A DNA stretch of 64,000 nucleotides from Roseovarius sp. (GTDB lineage Bacteria > Pseudomonadota > Alphaproteobacteria > Rhodobacterales > Rhodobacteraceae). Below are positions 52,508 through 61,760 of the stretch, piece after piece. The first letter of the stretch is position 1; every line of letters begins with the position of its first letter. Below the pieces are notes generated by a model, which did no database searches, had not been told where the DNA came from, and saw only the letters and a list, made by a program, of their open reading frames with translations. Where the stretch lies: contig JARGOC010000001.1 of assembly GCA_029212365.1 (NCBI GenBank), positions 248,001 to 312,000 of the forward strand. Direction: 5' to 3'. Made by a program: the position numbers and the translations under genes.

Positions 52508-53617
52508 ATGCGCCCTGTTTTGATAGCTTTGATCACTCTTGGTCTGTCTGCCTGCAAAGAAGAAGAGGTGGCCACTGATCCTCCTATACGAGGGCTGAAA
52601 ACCCATCTGATTGAAAAGTCAGAACAATCCACCATCCGGCGCTTTCCTTCTGTGTTGGAACCGACATCGCTGAATGCGCTTTCGTTTGAAGTTAGCGGCA
52701 AGCTGAACGAAGTGGCATTACAGGTTGGCCAACGTGTTGAAGAGGGCGATATTCTGGCCAGCCTTGATCCGGTTGCCTTTGAAATCCAGGTAGACAGCGC
52801 TGAGGCGGGCGTCTCGTCGGCCCGCGCCGCATCTGAAAATGCAGATGAAACCTTGGTGCGACAAGAGGATCTGTTGGACCGTGGCGCCGCCACCAAGGTG
52901 ACAGTTGATAACGCCCGTGCCGATGCCACGGCCAGCCAGGCGCAACTAGAGCAAGCCATCAAGGCGCTTGATACCGCCAAGGACAATCTGACGAAATCTG
53001 TCCTGAAGGCCCCATTTACGGGCATTATCAATTCTGTGGACGTACAGAACTTTGCAACGGTTTCCCCCGGTGCTGCGATTGCTTCGATCTATTCACCCGA
53101 TGCGTTCGAAGTATCATTCAGTGTAAACTATAACGTTGCCAGCCAATTGGTGCTTGGCACACCGGCGCAGGTTCGGCTGGCGGATCGCCCGGATATCAAC
53201 CTGCCCGCGCAGGTCAGTGAACTGGGCTCGCGGGCTGATTCCGTTTCCAGCTTTCCGCTTGTCCTGACTTTGAAAGATACGTCCCCAGTTCTGAAGGCAG
53301 GCATGGCTGTAGAAGCTTCGATCGAACTGCCGTTACCTGCTGCCGAAGGCTATACCATTCCGCTGAGCGCCATGCTCAAAGAGGGCGGTTTCCAAACCAA
53401 AGGCAGCAGTAATCCAAACGATCCGGCACCGGGGGCCGTTTATGTTTATGACGAGGCCACCCAAACTGTGCAGTTGCGCATAGTGGTCGTCGCTGGTGTG
53501 CGAGAGAATTCTCTGCTGATAATCGACGGGCTGTCACCGGGCGAGAGGATCGCATCGGCTGGCGTATCATTTTTGCACGAAGGCCAGAAAGTCAAACTGT
53601 TGGCGGAAGAGGACTAA
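52508..53617 (+). CDS. RND efflux periplasmic adaptor (membrane fusion lipoprotein)
   Basis: 369 residues. Short signal with lipobox LSAC (Cys near 16), lipoyl half-motifs around a coiled-coil hairpin (about 95-150, SAEAGVSSARAASENADETL onward), beta-barrel and membrane-proximal domains (GMAVEASIELPLP, DGLSPGERIASAGVSFLHEG). AcrA/MexA type. Two bases separate it from the pump gene. No outer-membrane TolC-like gene or regulator is adjacent. Confidence 0.92.
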   Translation: MRPVLIALITLGLSACKEEEVATDPPIRGLKTHLIEKSEQSTIRRFPSVLEPTSLNALSFEVSGKLNEVALQVGQRVEEGDILASLDPVAFEIQVDSAEAGVSSARAASENADETLVRQEDLLDRGAATKVTVDNARADATASQAQLEQAIKALDTAKDNLTKSVLKAPFTGIINSVDVQNFATVSPGAAIASIYSPDAFEVSFSVNYNVASQLVLGTPAQVRLADRPDINLPAQVSELGSRADSVSSFPLVLTLKDTSPVLKAGMAVEASIELPLPAAEGYTIPLSAMLKEGGFQTKGSSNPNDPAPGAVYVYDEATQTVQLRIVVVAGVRENSLLIIDGLSPGERIASAGVSFLHEGQKVKLLAEED

Positions 53618-53619
53618 GA

Positions 53620-56600
53620 ATGGAATTCCTCACCCGCTTTGGGCTTGAAAAATCCCGACTAACTGTTCTGGTCATGATTAGCCTGCTGCTGCTGGGCACA
53701 ATGACCTATCTGGGCCTGCCCAAACGTGAAAACCCGGCCATCACCATTCGTGCGGCGGTGGTTAGTGCACAATTTCCGGGTATGTCACCAGAACGAATAG
53801 AAGATCTGATCGCCATACCGCTAGAACGCGCCGCACGAGAGATATCTGAGGTGGAAGACATTTCCACACTGATTATGACGGGCAATGTGGTGCTGAATTT
53901 GACGGTGTTCAATTCGGTGTCCAAAGCAGCGCTTGATGGCGTTTTTCAGGACATTCGAAACCAGATGGAGGATGCCGCCAAAGATCTGCCCAGCGGAACC
54001 AAAGGCCCGTTTGTAAACACCAATTATGGCGATGTTGCCATCGCCACCATCGCGGTAACAGGCGATGGGTTTTCTTATGCCGAAATGTATGATGCCGCCG
54101 ATGATCTGCGCGCGGGCCTTTATGAGATGGACGGGATCACCAAGGTCTCCATCTATGGCGAGCAGGAAGAACGCATTTGGGTGGAAATCGACAGCCGGAG
54201 GTTGGCTGCTGTGGGGGTGCAGATCCAGCAGGTGCTCAGTGATTTATCGGCGCAAAACGTAATTTTGCCGGCCGGGCAGCTGGATGCTGATGGGACCAAC
54301 TTGATCCTTGAGGCAAATGGCGATCTTACCACTGTGGCCGAAGTTGAAGCCGTACTGACCAAGGTTCCTGGGCTGAATGGTCTGGTGCGTCTGAAAGATC
54401 TGATGAATGTGCGCCGTGGGTATGTGGACCCGCCGCAAAAGCCGATCTATTTCAATGGTGAACCAGCGCTGATCGTCAGTGTCGAGATGGCAGATGATCG
54501 TGACATTCAAAAAATAGGAGCCGGGCTTTCCACTCTGATCCCAGAGTTGGAGTCCGCTCAACCCATCGGCATCAGCTATGCCATCTCAACCTTTCAGGAA
54601 ACCAACGTCACCAATGCCATCAACACCGCGCTGACCAATGTCGGCCAAACCTTTGCGATTGTTTTGCTGGTTATGCTGATTTTCCTGGGCTTGCGTCCAG
54701 CGATGATTATCGCAAGCATCGTACCTTTCACCATGATGTTCGCGTTGATGGGCATGTCCCTCATGGGCATCGACCTGGAGCAAATCTCGATTGCTGCGGT
54801 GATTATTTCGCTGGGGCTGCTGGTTGATAACGGGTTGGTTGTGGTCGAAGACATCGAAGAACGCATCAACAGTGGCACACCGCCCAAACAGGCGGCCATC
54901 AGCGCCTGTGGGCAGTTTTTTATCCCGCTTGCGGTTGCCTCTGTCACCACAGTTTCAGCCTTCATTCCGATGCTGATCCTAGAAGGTACAGAGGGCGAAT
55001 TTGCCTTTTCGCTGGGGGCTGTGGTGGGGGTAATGTTGGCGGGGTCGTGGTTTACTGCGCATTACATACTGCCATTTTTGGCCGCTGCATTCCTGCGCCC
55101 CAGAACGAAAAAAGCCAAAGGCGAGAACGCATTGGTGCGTGGCTATGGCGCCATTACCCGGCGGTTGTTGCCTTGGGGTATCCCGATCATTGTGGTGTGT
55201 TATGGCCTCGTCATGGCGGCCTCAATGGTCTTTGGTCAGCTCAAATCCGAGATGTTCCCGCTCAGTGAGCGCTCAGAATATCTGATCTATCTCGACCTGC
55301 CCAAAGGCACCTCCATTCGTGAAACACAGGCCGAGGCCCTGTCGGTGAACAAGTGGTTGACCAATGCCGAAGCCAACCCCGAGGTGCGTGACACAACAGT
55401 GTTTGTCGGCAACGGTGGCCCACGGTTTTATCTGGCGCTTAGCCCTGCCGATACTGATGCCGCCTCTGCTTTCATCCTGATCAACACCTACAGTTTCGAG
55501 GGCGCGGTTGACGCCGCTGAACGCGCACGACGATACTTATACGAAAACCACCCGGCGGCGCGCGCCCGCGTGACCCGCCTATCCATGGGTGGCGGCGAAT
55601 CCGGGATTGTCGAGGTTGAAATTTCGGGGCCAGACGCGGATGTGATGCTGAGTGCTGCCAAACAGGTCGAGGCGGCCTTTGCCGAGGTGCCGGATATCGC
55701 ACTGAACCAGAACGACTGGGGCAACAAAATCATCAAGGTGGTCATCGACATCGCGCAGGACAAGGCGCGCGAGGCAGGGGTCACGTCTGAAGATATTTCA
55801 AACGTGATGGACACATATTTTTCCGGGACCGCTTATTCCACCTTCCGGGAGGGCTCGGAGTCTATTCCCATCATCGCGCGGGCCGAAGATAGCTTTCGAG
55901 ATAGCCTTGAAGACCTGGGCAACTTGTCGATCCCGGCTGGCAATCAGTTAATCTCGCTCAATCAGGTGGCGACATTCCGGCCCAGGCTGGAGCTGTCTCA
56001 GTTTCGACGTGAAAACCAGCTTCGCCAAATTATCATCTCCGGCAAAAGCAGCTCCCTGGCGGCATCCGAAGTGGAGGCAATAATCGCCCCAACGCTGGAT
56101 GCCTTAGACCTCGGCCCTGAATATAAAATCATCATTGGTGGCGAAAGTGAACAAAGCGGTGAAGCAAACGCCAAGCTGGGGGCGGGTATGCCTTATGCAT
56201 TGGCGGTGATGCTGGCGGCTTTGATGTTTCAGTTCAATTCGGCACGTCGCGTGTTGCTGACATTCATGACCATTCCGCTCATCATCGCAGGCGCGCCGCT
56301 GGCGTTGTATTACACGGATCGGCCAATGTCGTTCTTTGCCATTTTGGGGCTGATCTCGCTTATGGGGATCATCATCAATAATGCCATTGTGTTAATTGAT
56401 CAGATTGATATCGAACGAAAGAGCGCCGATCTGGACGAGGCCATTATCATCGCGGCCAAAAAGCGGGTGACGCCCGTGATGCTGACCTCACTGACGACTG
56501 TATTGGGGTTGATGCCCATGGCCATCTCGGGCGGTGCATTGTTTGAACCGATGGCAACCTTGATGGTGGGCGGGCTGTTGTTTGCCTCGCCGTTGACGTT

Positions 56601-56670
56601 GTTTTTTGTACCACCTGTGTATCGTCTGTTGTTCCGTAATTGGCGCGGGGTCCAAGCGGAAAACGGCTGA
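53620..56670 (+). CDS. RND efflux pump inner-membrane transporter
   Basis: 1016 residues, AcrB-type with 12 membrane segments and two large periplasmic loops. The proton-relay region in segment 4 reads LLVDNGLVVVEDIEE (one Asp, with Asn where AcrB has its second Asp), a variant common in RND pumps not acting as broad drug exporters. Segment 10/11 region ISLMGIIINNAIVLIDQID fits. Exports an unknown substrate with the lipoprotein adaptor. Confidence 0.93.
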   Translation: MEFLTRFGLEKSRLTVLVMISLLLLGTMTYLGLPKRENPAITIRAAVVSAQFPGMSPERIEDLIAIPLERAAREISEVEDISTLIMTGNVVLNLTVFNSVSKAALDGVFQDIRNQMEDAAKDLPSGTKGPFVNTNYGDVAIATIAVTGDGFSYAEMYDAADDLRAGLYEMDGITKVSIYGEQEERIWVEIDSRRLAAVGVQIQQVLSDLSAQNVILPAGQLDADGTNLILEANGDLTTVAEVEAVLTKVPGLNGLVRLKDLMNVRRGYVDPPQKPIYFNGEPALIVSVEMADDRDIQKIGAGLSTLIPELESAQPIGISYAISTFQETNVTNAINTALTNVGQTFAIVLLVMLIFLGLRPAMIIASIVPFTMMFALMGMSLMGIDLEQISIAAVIISLGLLVDNGLVVVEDIEERINSGTPPKQAAISACGQFFIPLAVASVTTVSAFIPMLILEGTEGEFAFSLGAVVGVMLAGSWFTAHYILPFLAAAFLRPRTKKAKGENALVRGYGAITRRLLPWGIPIIVVCYGLVMAASMVFGQLKSEMFPLSERSEYLIYLDLPKGTSIRETQAEALSVNKWLTNAEANPEVRDTTVFVGNGGPRFYLALSPADTDAASAFILINTYSFEGAVDAAERARRYLYENHPAARARVTRLSMGGGESGIVEVEISGPDADVMLSAAKQVEAAFAEVPDIALNQNDWGNKIIKVVIDIAQDKAREAGVTSEDISNVMDTYFSGTAYSTFREGSESIPIIARAEDSFRDSLEDLGNLSIPAGNQLISLNQVATFRPRLELSQFRRENQLRQIIISGKSSSLAASEVEAIIAPTLDALDLGPEYKIIIGGESEQSGEANAKLGAGMPYALAVMLAALMFQFNSARRVLLTFMTIPLIIAGAPLALYYTDRPMSFFAILGLISLMGIIINNAIVLIDQIDIERKSADLDEAIIIAAKKRVTPVMLTSLTTVLGLMPMAISGGALFEPMATLMVGGLLFASPLTLFFVPPVYRLLFRNWRGVQAENG

Positions 56671-56810
56671 AGTCACAGCAAGGAATACAAGGCAGATGGT
56701 GCAATTCAGGCGCGATCACGCGGCTTTGCTTTGCCTCATACGGCGAGATGTGCCATGCTGAACCACATATTATGACGAATTAAATTACGCCTCATTTTTG
56801 TGAGAGAGCT

Positions 56811-57983
56811 ATGCCAAGAAACATTGTCCTTTTGTTGGACGGCACTGCCAATGCTCTGACGGCCAACACCACCAACCTGCCGCGCCTATATAAGGTGCTT
56901 GAAAAGTCGGACACACAGCAGGTGTTTTACGACCCCGGTGTTGGCACCTTCGAAGAAGGTAACAGCTTCTTGTCTTGGTATCGGCGCTTCAAAGAAGTGC
57001 TGGGCATGGCCACGGGTTGGGGGCTGGACCGGAATGTGAAACAGGCCTACCGCTATTTGTGCCAGGTCACCGGTGACACCGATGAAATCACCGATGAGAT
57101 TTATCTGATGGGGTTTAGCCGCGGATCCCATACCGCGCGGGTGCTGGCAGGGCTGATCCACCAGATCGGCTTGCTCAGACCTGATCAGATGAACCTCGTC
57201 GATTATGCCTATGATGCCTATAAACGCATCAGCAATTCACGCTCCGATGAGGCCGGTGCTTCGGTCCCGTTTGAAGCTGTTGATGCCTTTACCTCCCATC
57301 TTAAACCGCGCCGGGTGCCGGTGCGCTGTGTGGCGGTCTTTGACACCGTTTCATCCATGATCGAAATTGATGGCATGCGTCTGCGGTTGCGCCCTTATGC
57401 CAACACAACCAACAATCCTTGCATTAAATCCCTGCGCCATGCGGTGGCGATTGACGAACGCCGCATCATGTTCAAGCCCCGCTTGTGGGGCGACACGCAG
57501 GAGTATTGGGGCAACCTACCGATCAGGCCCAAGACGCCCGCAAAACAGGACGTGCAAGAGGTTTGGTTCAGCGGTGTGCACGCCGATATCGGCGGTGGTT
57601 ATCCCGAAGATGAAGCGGGCCTTGCCAAGGTCACGTTGAAATGGGTGCTGGATGAATTGGCGCCAATGGGGCTGAAAATCAACAAACGCGCCTTCAACAA
57701 ATATGTGTTGGGCACCCACAAAGACAGATACATCGAACCCGATCCATTGGCCGACCCGCATGACAGCATGAATTTCGGCTGGAAGATCATCGAGTTCATC
57801 CCCTTCAAGCACAACAAATTCAGCCGCACGCCGCGCGAGACATTTCTGGGCTGGTATCTGCCCCTGTGCAAACCCCGCCACATCAAGGCGGGCTCAAACA
57901 TCCATACCTCTGTTTTCAAACGCAGAGGCACTGAACAAGATTACCTGCAACCCAATATCCCTGATGAATATACCGAAATCTGA
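56811..57983 (+). CDS. DUF2235 alpha/beta-hydrolase protein
   Basis: 390 residues. IVLLLDGTANALTANTTNLP at the start (DUF2235 hallmark with conserved Asp), nucleophile elbow MGFSRGSHTARVLAG with S103, and the acid/base segment WFSGVHADIGGGYPED with H257 and D259. DUF2235 includes Tle1-type type VI phospholipase effectors, but there is no VgrG, PAAR, Hcp or immunity gene here and no signal peptide. First gene of a three-gene operon with a metallopeptidase and an MBL-fold protein; 31 bp with a strong AAGGGAGG site precede the next start. Probably a cytosolic esterase or phospholipase acting within that system (inference). Confidence 0.86.
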   Translation: MPRNIVLLLDGTANALTANTTNLPRLYKVLEKSDTQQVFYDPGVGTFEEGNSFLSWYRRFKEVLGMATGWGLDRNVKQAYRYLCQVTGDTDEITDEIYLMGFSRGSHTARVLAGLIHQIGLLRPDQMNLVDYAYDAYKRISNSRSDEAGASVPFEAVDAFTSHLKPRRVPVRCVAVFDTVSSMIEIDGMRLRLRPYANTTNNPCIKSLRHAVAIDERRIMFKPRLWGDTQEYWGNLPIRPKTPAKQDVQEVWFSGVHADIGGGYPEDEAGLAKVTLKWVLDELAPMGLKINKRAFNKYVLGTHKDRYIEPDPLADPHDSMNFGWKIIEFIPFKHNKFSRTPRETFLGWYLPLCKPRHIKAGSNIHTSVFKRRGTEQDYLQPNIPDEYTEI

Positions 57984-58014
57984 TTAAACAACGCCCCCCA
58001 AAGGGAGGTCTGCC

Positions 58015-60174
58015 ATGTCGTTATATGCGCCCCGCACCTTGTCTGTCTTTGCCTTTGATCCGGCAGTGGCGGGTAAATTTCAAAACCGGCGGGTGAAAAA
58101 TCTGGTCATATCCCTGCCCTGGGAAATGGAGCGGCTGGAGGAGAAGGACCCCTTTGTTGGCCCGCGCGGCGAGTACATCGAAGTGGTGGATTATGACCCT
58201 TCCAGCGGCGTGTTTTATGAACCCGTCAACCTCAACGATCCCACGGTGCGGCTGAATGATGGGTTGGCGCCAACTGTCGACAACCCGCAGTTTCATCAAC
58301 AGATGGTCTATGCGGTGGCGATGAACACGATTGCCGCGTTCGAACAGGCGCTGGGGCGTGTGGCGCTTTGGGCACCGCGCAGCTGGAGGCGCTCAAAATC
58401 CGAAGACGGCGTGCAGGATGATCCCGACAAGGGCTTTGTGCAACGACTACGCATTTATCCCCATGCGCTGCGCGAGGCGAATGCCTATTACGACCCACAG
58501 AAAAAGGCCTTGTTATTTGGCTATTTTCAGGCCGGGCCGGAAAACCCGCAGATGCTGCCCGGTTCGATGATATTCACCTGTCTCAGCCATGACATCATTG
58601 TGCATGAAACCTGCCACGCGCTTCTGGACGGCATGCATCCCTATTTTGCAGAACCGACAAACCCCGATGTATTGGCGTTGCATGAGGCCTTTGCAGATGT
58701 GGTGGCGATCCTTCAGCATTTTTCGCATCCCGAGGTGTTGGAAGACCAGATTGCCAAAACCCATGGAGACCTTGAACGTCAAAGCCTGCTGGGCCAGTTG
58801 GCGCAGGAATTTGGCCAGGCGTTGGGCCGGGGCCACGCCTTGCGTGATGCATTGGGCAAGGTCGTTGATGGCGAATGGCGACCCAAAGAGCCAGACAATC
58901 GCGCACTGGAGCGCACTCAGAGCCCACACGCGCGCGGGTCCATCTTGGTGGCGGCGGTCTTTCGGGCGTTTCTGGCGATCTACAAAGACCGGGTCGCGGA
59001 TTTGCTGCGCATTGCCAGCGATGGGCGCGGTATCCTGCCCGACGGAGAGCTGGATCCTGATCTGAAACGCAGGCTGGCACGAGAGGCTGCAAAATCAGCC
59101 CGGCATCTGCTGCAAATGTGCATTCGTGCGTTGGATTATTGCCCGCCGGTGGATGTCACCTTTGGCGATTACCTGCGCGCATTGATCACTGCGGATGCCG
59201 ACCTCTATCCGCAGGATGATTACGGCTATCGCGCGGCCCTGATTGAGGCCTTCACAGCCTGGGGCATCCGCCCCAAAGGCATGCAGATTGTGACCGAGAA
59301 AACCCTCCTGTGGCCCACGATTGAAGAAGCATCCTCCGATGCCGAAACCGACTTCTTTGAGTTTACCGAAGATTTTGGCACGCTGTTGAACAACCCCAAA
59401 ATGCGCAGTGACGCCATCAGCAAGGTTTCAAAAGCGCCCGACAGTGACGGGTATCAAATGCAGCTGGCCCTGGAAGAGGTCGCGCGCCTGATCGCCCAAG
59501 CGTTGGGCGAGGAGGACGAAAGCCGCTCGAAATACAAAGGGCAGACCATGACCCGGTATTTCAACCAACACGAAGTCATGTCGCGCAACCTGCTGGAGCT
59601 TGGGCTGGCAGCGGATCGCAAGGTCGAACATCTGGTGCGCTATTTTTATGGCGAATTGTTTTGGGGCATGATCCACGAGCAAAAGCACGAAGGTATCTAC
59701 AAACTCATCGGGATAGACCTGCGCGAAGATGCCCCCAAAACCATCAACCGATCCACCTATACCGGCAAGCCCGCTTTGCAGGTTCATTCGGTGCGTATGG
59801 CCAACCGCGTTGGGGACCGCGGCCAGATCGAGCGTGAATATGTGGTGGAGCTGGTGCAATCGCGCGCGGGGTATTTTGACCCTGATGATCAGGCCAAGGC
59901 CGATAGCATTGGCTTGGACAAACCGCGTGATTTTGTGGCGCGCTCGGGGGTGACCCTGCTGATAGATGCGCGGTCATTCCAAATACGACGGATTATCAGA
60001 ACCGATGGCATGGTCAGCTCTGACCGGGTGCTGGACCGCCACCGCAGCTATCGCAAGGACAGATCGTTCCACCCCACAAACGCCTTTGACGGGCTGGGCC
60101 GGGATGATGATGCCGAGGCATCAACCGCCTTTGCCGCCCTGCACCGCCACGCCGGTGAAGGAGGTTCAGCATGA
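58015..60174 (+). CDS. M4-like (gluzincin) zinc metallopeptidase, leaderless
   Basis: 719 residues, no signal peptide or membrane segment. Zinc motif HETCH (197-201) with catalytic E198, and the third ligand E224 in HEAFADVVAIL, where D228 completes E-x3-D as in thermolysin-like peptidases. Residues 1-180 and 250-470 are mostly helical with many charged residues; a C-terminal beta-rich domain (about 560-690) carries the recurring RSGVTLLIDARSFQIRRIIR pattern. M4 enzymes are usually secreted with pro-domains; a leaderless, much longer version next to DUF2235 and MBL proteins is unusual. The stop overlaps the MBL gene start by four bases (ATGA). Confidence 0.8.
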   Translation: MSLYAPRTLSVFAFDPAVAGKFQNRRVKNLVISLPWEMERLEEKDPFVGPRGEYIEVVDYDPSSGVFYEPVNLNDPTVRLNDGLAPTVDNPQFHQQMVYAVAMNTIAAFEQALGRVALWAPRSWRRSKSEDGVQDDPDKGFVQRLRIYPHALREANAYYDPQKKALLFGYFQAGPENPQMLPGSMIFTCLSHDIIVHETCHALLDGMHPYFAEPTNPDVLALHEAFADVVAILQHFSHPEVLEDQIAKTHGDLERQSLLGQLAQEFGQALGRGHALRDALGKVVDGEWRPKEPDNRALERTQSPHARGSILVAAVFRAFLAIYKDRVADLLRIASDGRGILPDGELDPDLKRRLAREAAKSARHLLQMCIRALDYCPPVDVTFGDYLRALITADADLYPQDDYGYRAALIEAFTAWGIRPKGMQIVTEKTLLWPTIEEASSDAETDFFEFTEDFGTLLNNPKMRSDAISKVSKAPDSDGYQMQLALEEVARLIAQALGEEDESRSKYKGQTMTRYFNQHEVMSRNLLELGLAADRKVEHLVRYFYGELFWGMIHEQKHEGIYKLIGIDLREDAPKTINRSTYTGKPALQVHSVRMANRVGDRGQIEREYVVELVQSRAGYFDPDDQAKADSIGLDKPRDFVARSGVTLLIDARSFQIRRIIRTDGMVSSDRVLDRHRSYRKDRSFHPTNAFDGLGRDDDAEASTAFAALHRHAGEGGSA

Positions 60175-61754
60175 GCCGGATGAAAGCCCCAAAATCTGGC
60201 GTGCGCGTGCGGATGTACCGGCAAGGACAGGGCGATTGCTTTCTTTTGGCGTTCCCGCGCGAGGGCGGCACGGTGAATAACCCTGTCTATTTGCTGATTG
60301 ATTGCGGCTATATGGGCGGCTCTCAGTTTTCGGATGTGGCCTTTCAGGATGTGATTGATCACATCGCGGACTCTACCGGCGGCTTCATTGATTATGTGGC
60401 GATCACCCATGAGCATGCCGATCATGTGAATGGCTTCAACCGCCGGGGCGGCGATGGAAACCGGCTGTTTGACCAGATCACCTTTGGCCAACTTTGGCTG
60501 GCCTGGACAGAAGATGGTAGCGACGGCGATGCCAATAATCTGCGCGAGCGATTTAGGGATACGCTTGTGGCGCTCGCCCTGGCCGAAGATCGTATTGCGG
60601 CCAGTGATCTTGACCCGGCCTTTGGCGCTGATGTGGCCCATCTGCTGGAGGTCGAGCTTGGCCCCAAAGCGGATCGACAGGCGTTTGCCGCCATACTCAA
60701 GGCACAAAACGGGGCGCGCTTTGGCGCTGTGGACGGTATTACCAATAAAACGGCGATCAAATATCTGCGTGACACCGCCCAATCGGGGCCTGAATTCTTG
60801 ACGCCCGAGCAGGATGCCTTTGCCATGGGCGGCACGACGGGCGCACAGGTCTATGTGCTGGGCCCGCCGCGTGACGAAAACCTGCTGACCAGCCTTGATC
60901 CCCAAGGCGATGAAGAGTTCCATATCGGATCAGATTTTGCTCTCAGTGGCGAAGCGGCGGCGTTCAACATGGCCATTACCGGGGGTGGGGATCAGGGCAA
61001 TGTCTCGCCGTTCGCAAAGCGGTATGCCACGCCTGAGGATGAGGTATTTGCCCAACCTGTGCCACCACCAGACCAATTCAACCCTGCGGAGGCTGAGGAG
61101 CTGGTGCGCGATTATAACGCCACTGTGTATTGCGAAGCTCTGAGCGGCGTACCTCAGGAGGATTGGCGGCGGATTGATGGGGATTGGCTGCGCGCAGCAG
61201 GGGCAATTGCGCTCAGGCTGAATCACGAGGTCAATAACACCAGTCTGGTGCTGGCCTTTGCGCTGCCCAACACTGGCAAGGTGTTGTTGTTCACTGGCGA
61301 TGCACAGCGGGGCAATTGGATATCCTGGTCAGATCTGGAGTGGGAGGGCGATGATGGCCCGGTCACGGCAAAAGACCTGCTGGGGCGATGTGTGTTTTAT
61401 AAATGTGGGCACCATGGATCACATAATGCCACGTTGGATGGGCAATTGGACAGCGACCACGCCAATCTCAGCTGGTTTGCCCAAGGCCCATTCGCCCAGG
61501 ATTTCGTGGCGATGATCCCGGTGCATTCTGCCTGGGCCAAACGCAAGAATGGCTGGAATCATCCACTGCCATCCATCCATGAGGCGCTGATGAAAAAGGC
61601 GCGTGGCCGGGTGATGCGCAATGATCGCGCCCGTGTGCAACGCCCCCGTCCCGGACAGGGCCACGGCAAACTGACGGATGCGGAATGGGACGCCTTCAAA
61701 GACCTGAGTATCGAGGCGAAACTCTATAAGGAATACATAGTTCTGGATGAATGA
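60171..61754 (+). CDS. ComEC/Rec2-like metallo-beta-lactamase-fold hydrolase, soluble
   Basis: 527 residues, no signal peptide. Metal motifs in order: HEHADH (80-85), acidic ligand D377 in LLFTGDAQ and the histidine cluster KCGHHGSHN (H414, H415, H418). This spacing is that of ComEC-like MBL domains, which act as nucleases or phosphodiesterases, but the competence membrane domain is missing. A long insertion (about 95-340) between the first and second motifs is specific to this protein. GQGDCFLLAF (19-28) is the usual start of such stand-alone versions. Last gene of the DUF2235-peptidase-MBL operon; converges with ugpQ, seven bases apart. Confidence 0.86.
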   Translation: MSRMKAPKSGVRVRMYRQGQGDCFLLAFPREGGTVNNPVYLLIDCGYMGGSQFSDVAFQDVIDHIADSTGGFIDYVAITHEHADHVNGFNRRGGDGNRLFDQITFGQLWLAWTEDGSDGDANNLRERFRDTLVALALAEDRIAASDLDPAFGADVAHLLEVELGPKADRQAFAAILKAQNGARFGAVDGITNKTAIKYLRDTAQSGPEFLTPEQDAFAMGGTTGAQVYVLGPPRDENLLTSLDPQGDEEFHIGSDFALSGEAAAFNMAITGGGDQGNVSPFAKRYATPEDEVFAQPVPPPDQFNPAEAEELVRDYNATVYCEALSGVPQEDWRRIDGDWLRAAGAIALRLNHEVNNTSLVLAFALPNTGKVLLFTGDAQRGNWISWSDLEWEGDDGPVTAKDLLGRCVFYKCGHHGSHNATLDGQLDSDHANLSWFAQGPFAQDFVAMIPVHSAWAKRKNGWNHPLPSIHEALMKKARGRVMRNDRARVQRPRPGQGHGKLTDAEWDAFKDLSIEAKLYKEYIVLDE

Positions 61755-61760
61755 TACGCT

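Noticed and set aside
56811..57983. DUF2235 protein as a type VI secretion effector (Tle1)
   Set aside because: No vgrG, PAAR, hcp, adaptor or lipoprotein immunity gene is present within the window; the partners are a peptidase and an MBL protein.
60048..60923. 291-residue antisense frame over the MBL gene
   Set aside because: The plus-strand frame has complete metal motifs; the antisense frame has none.
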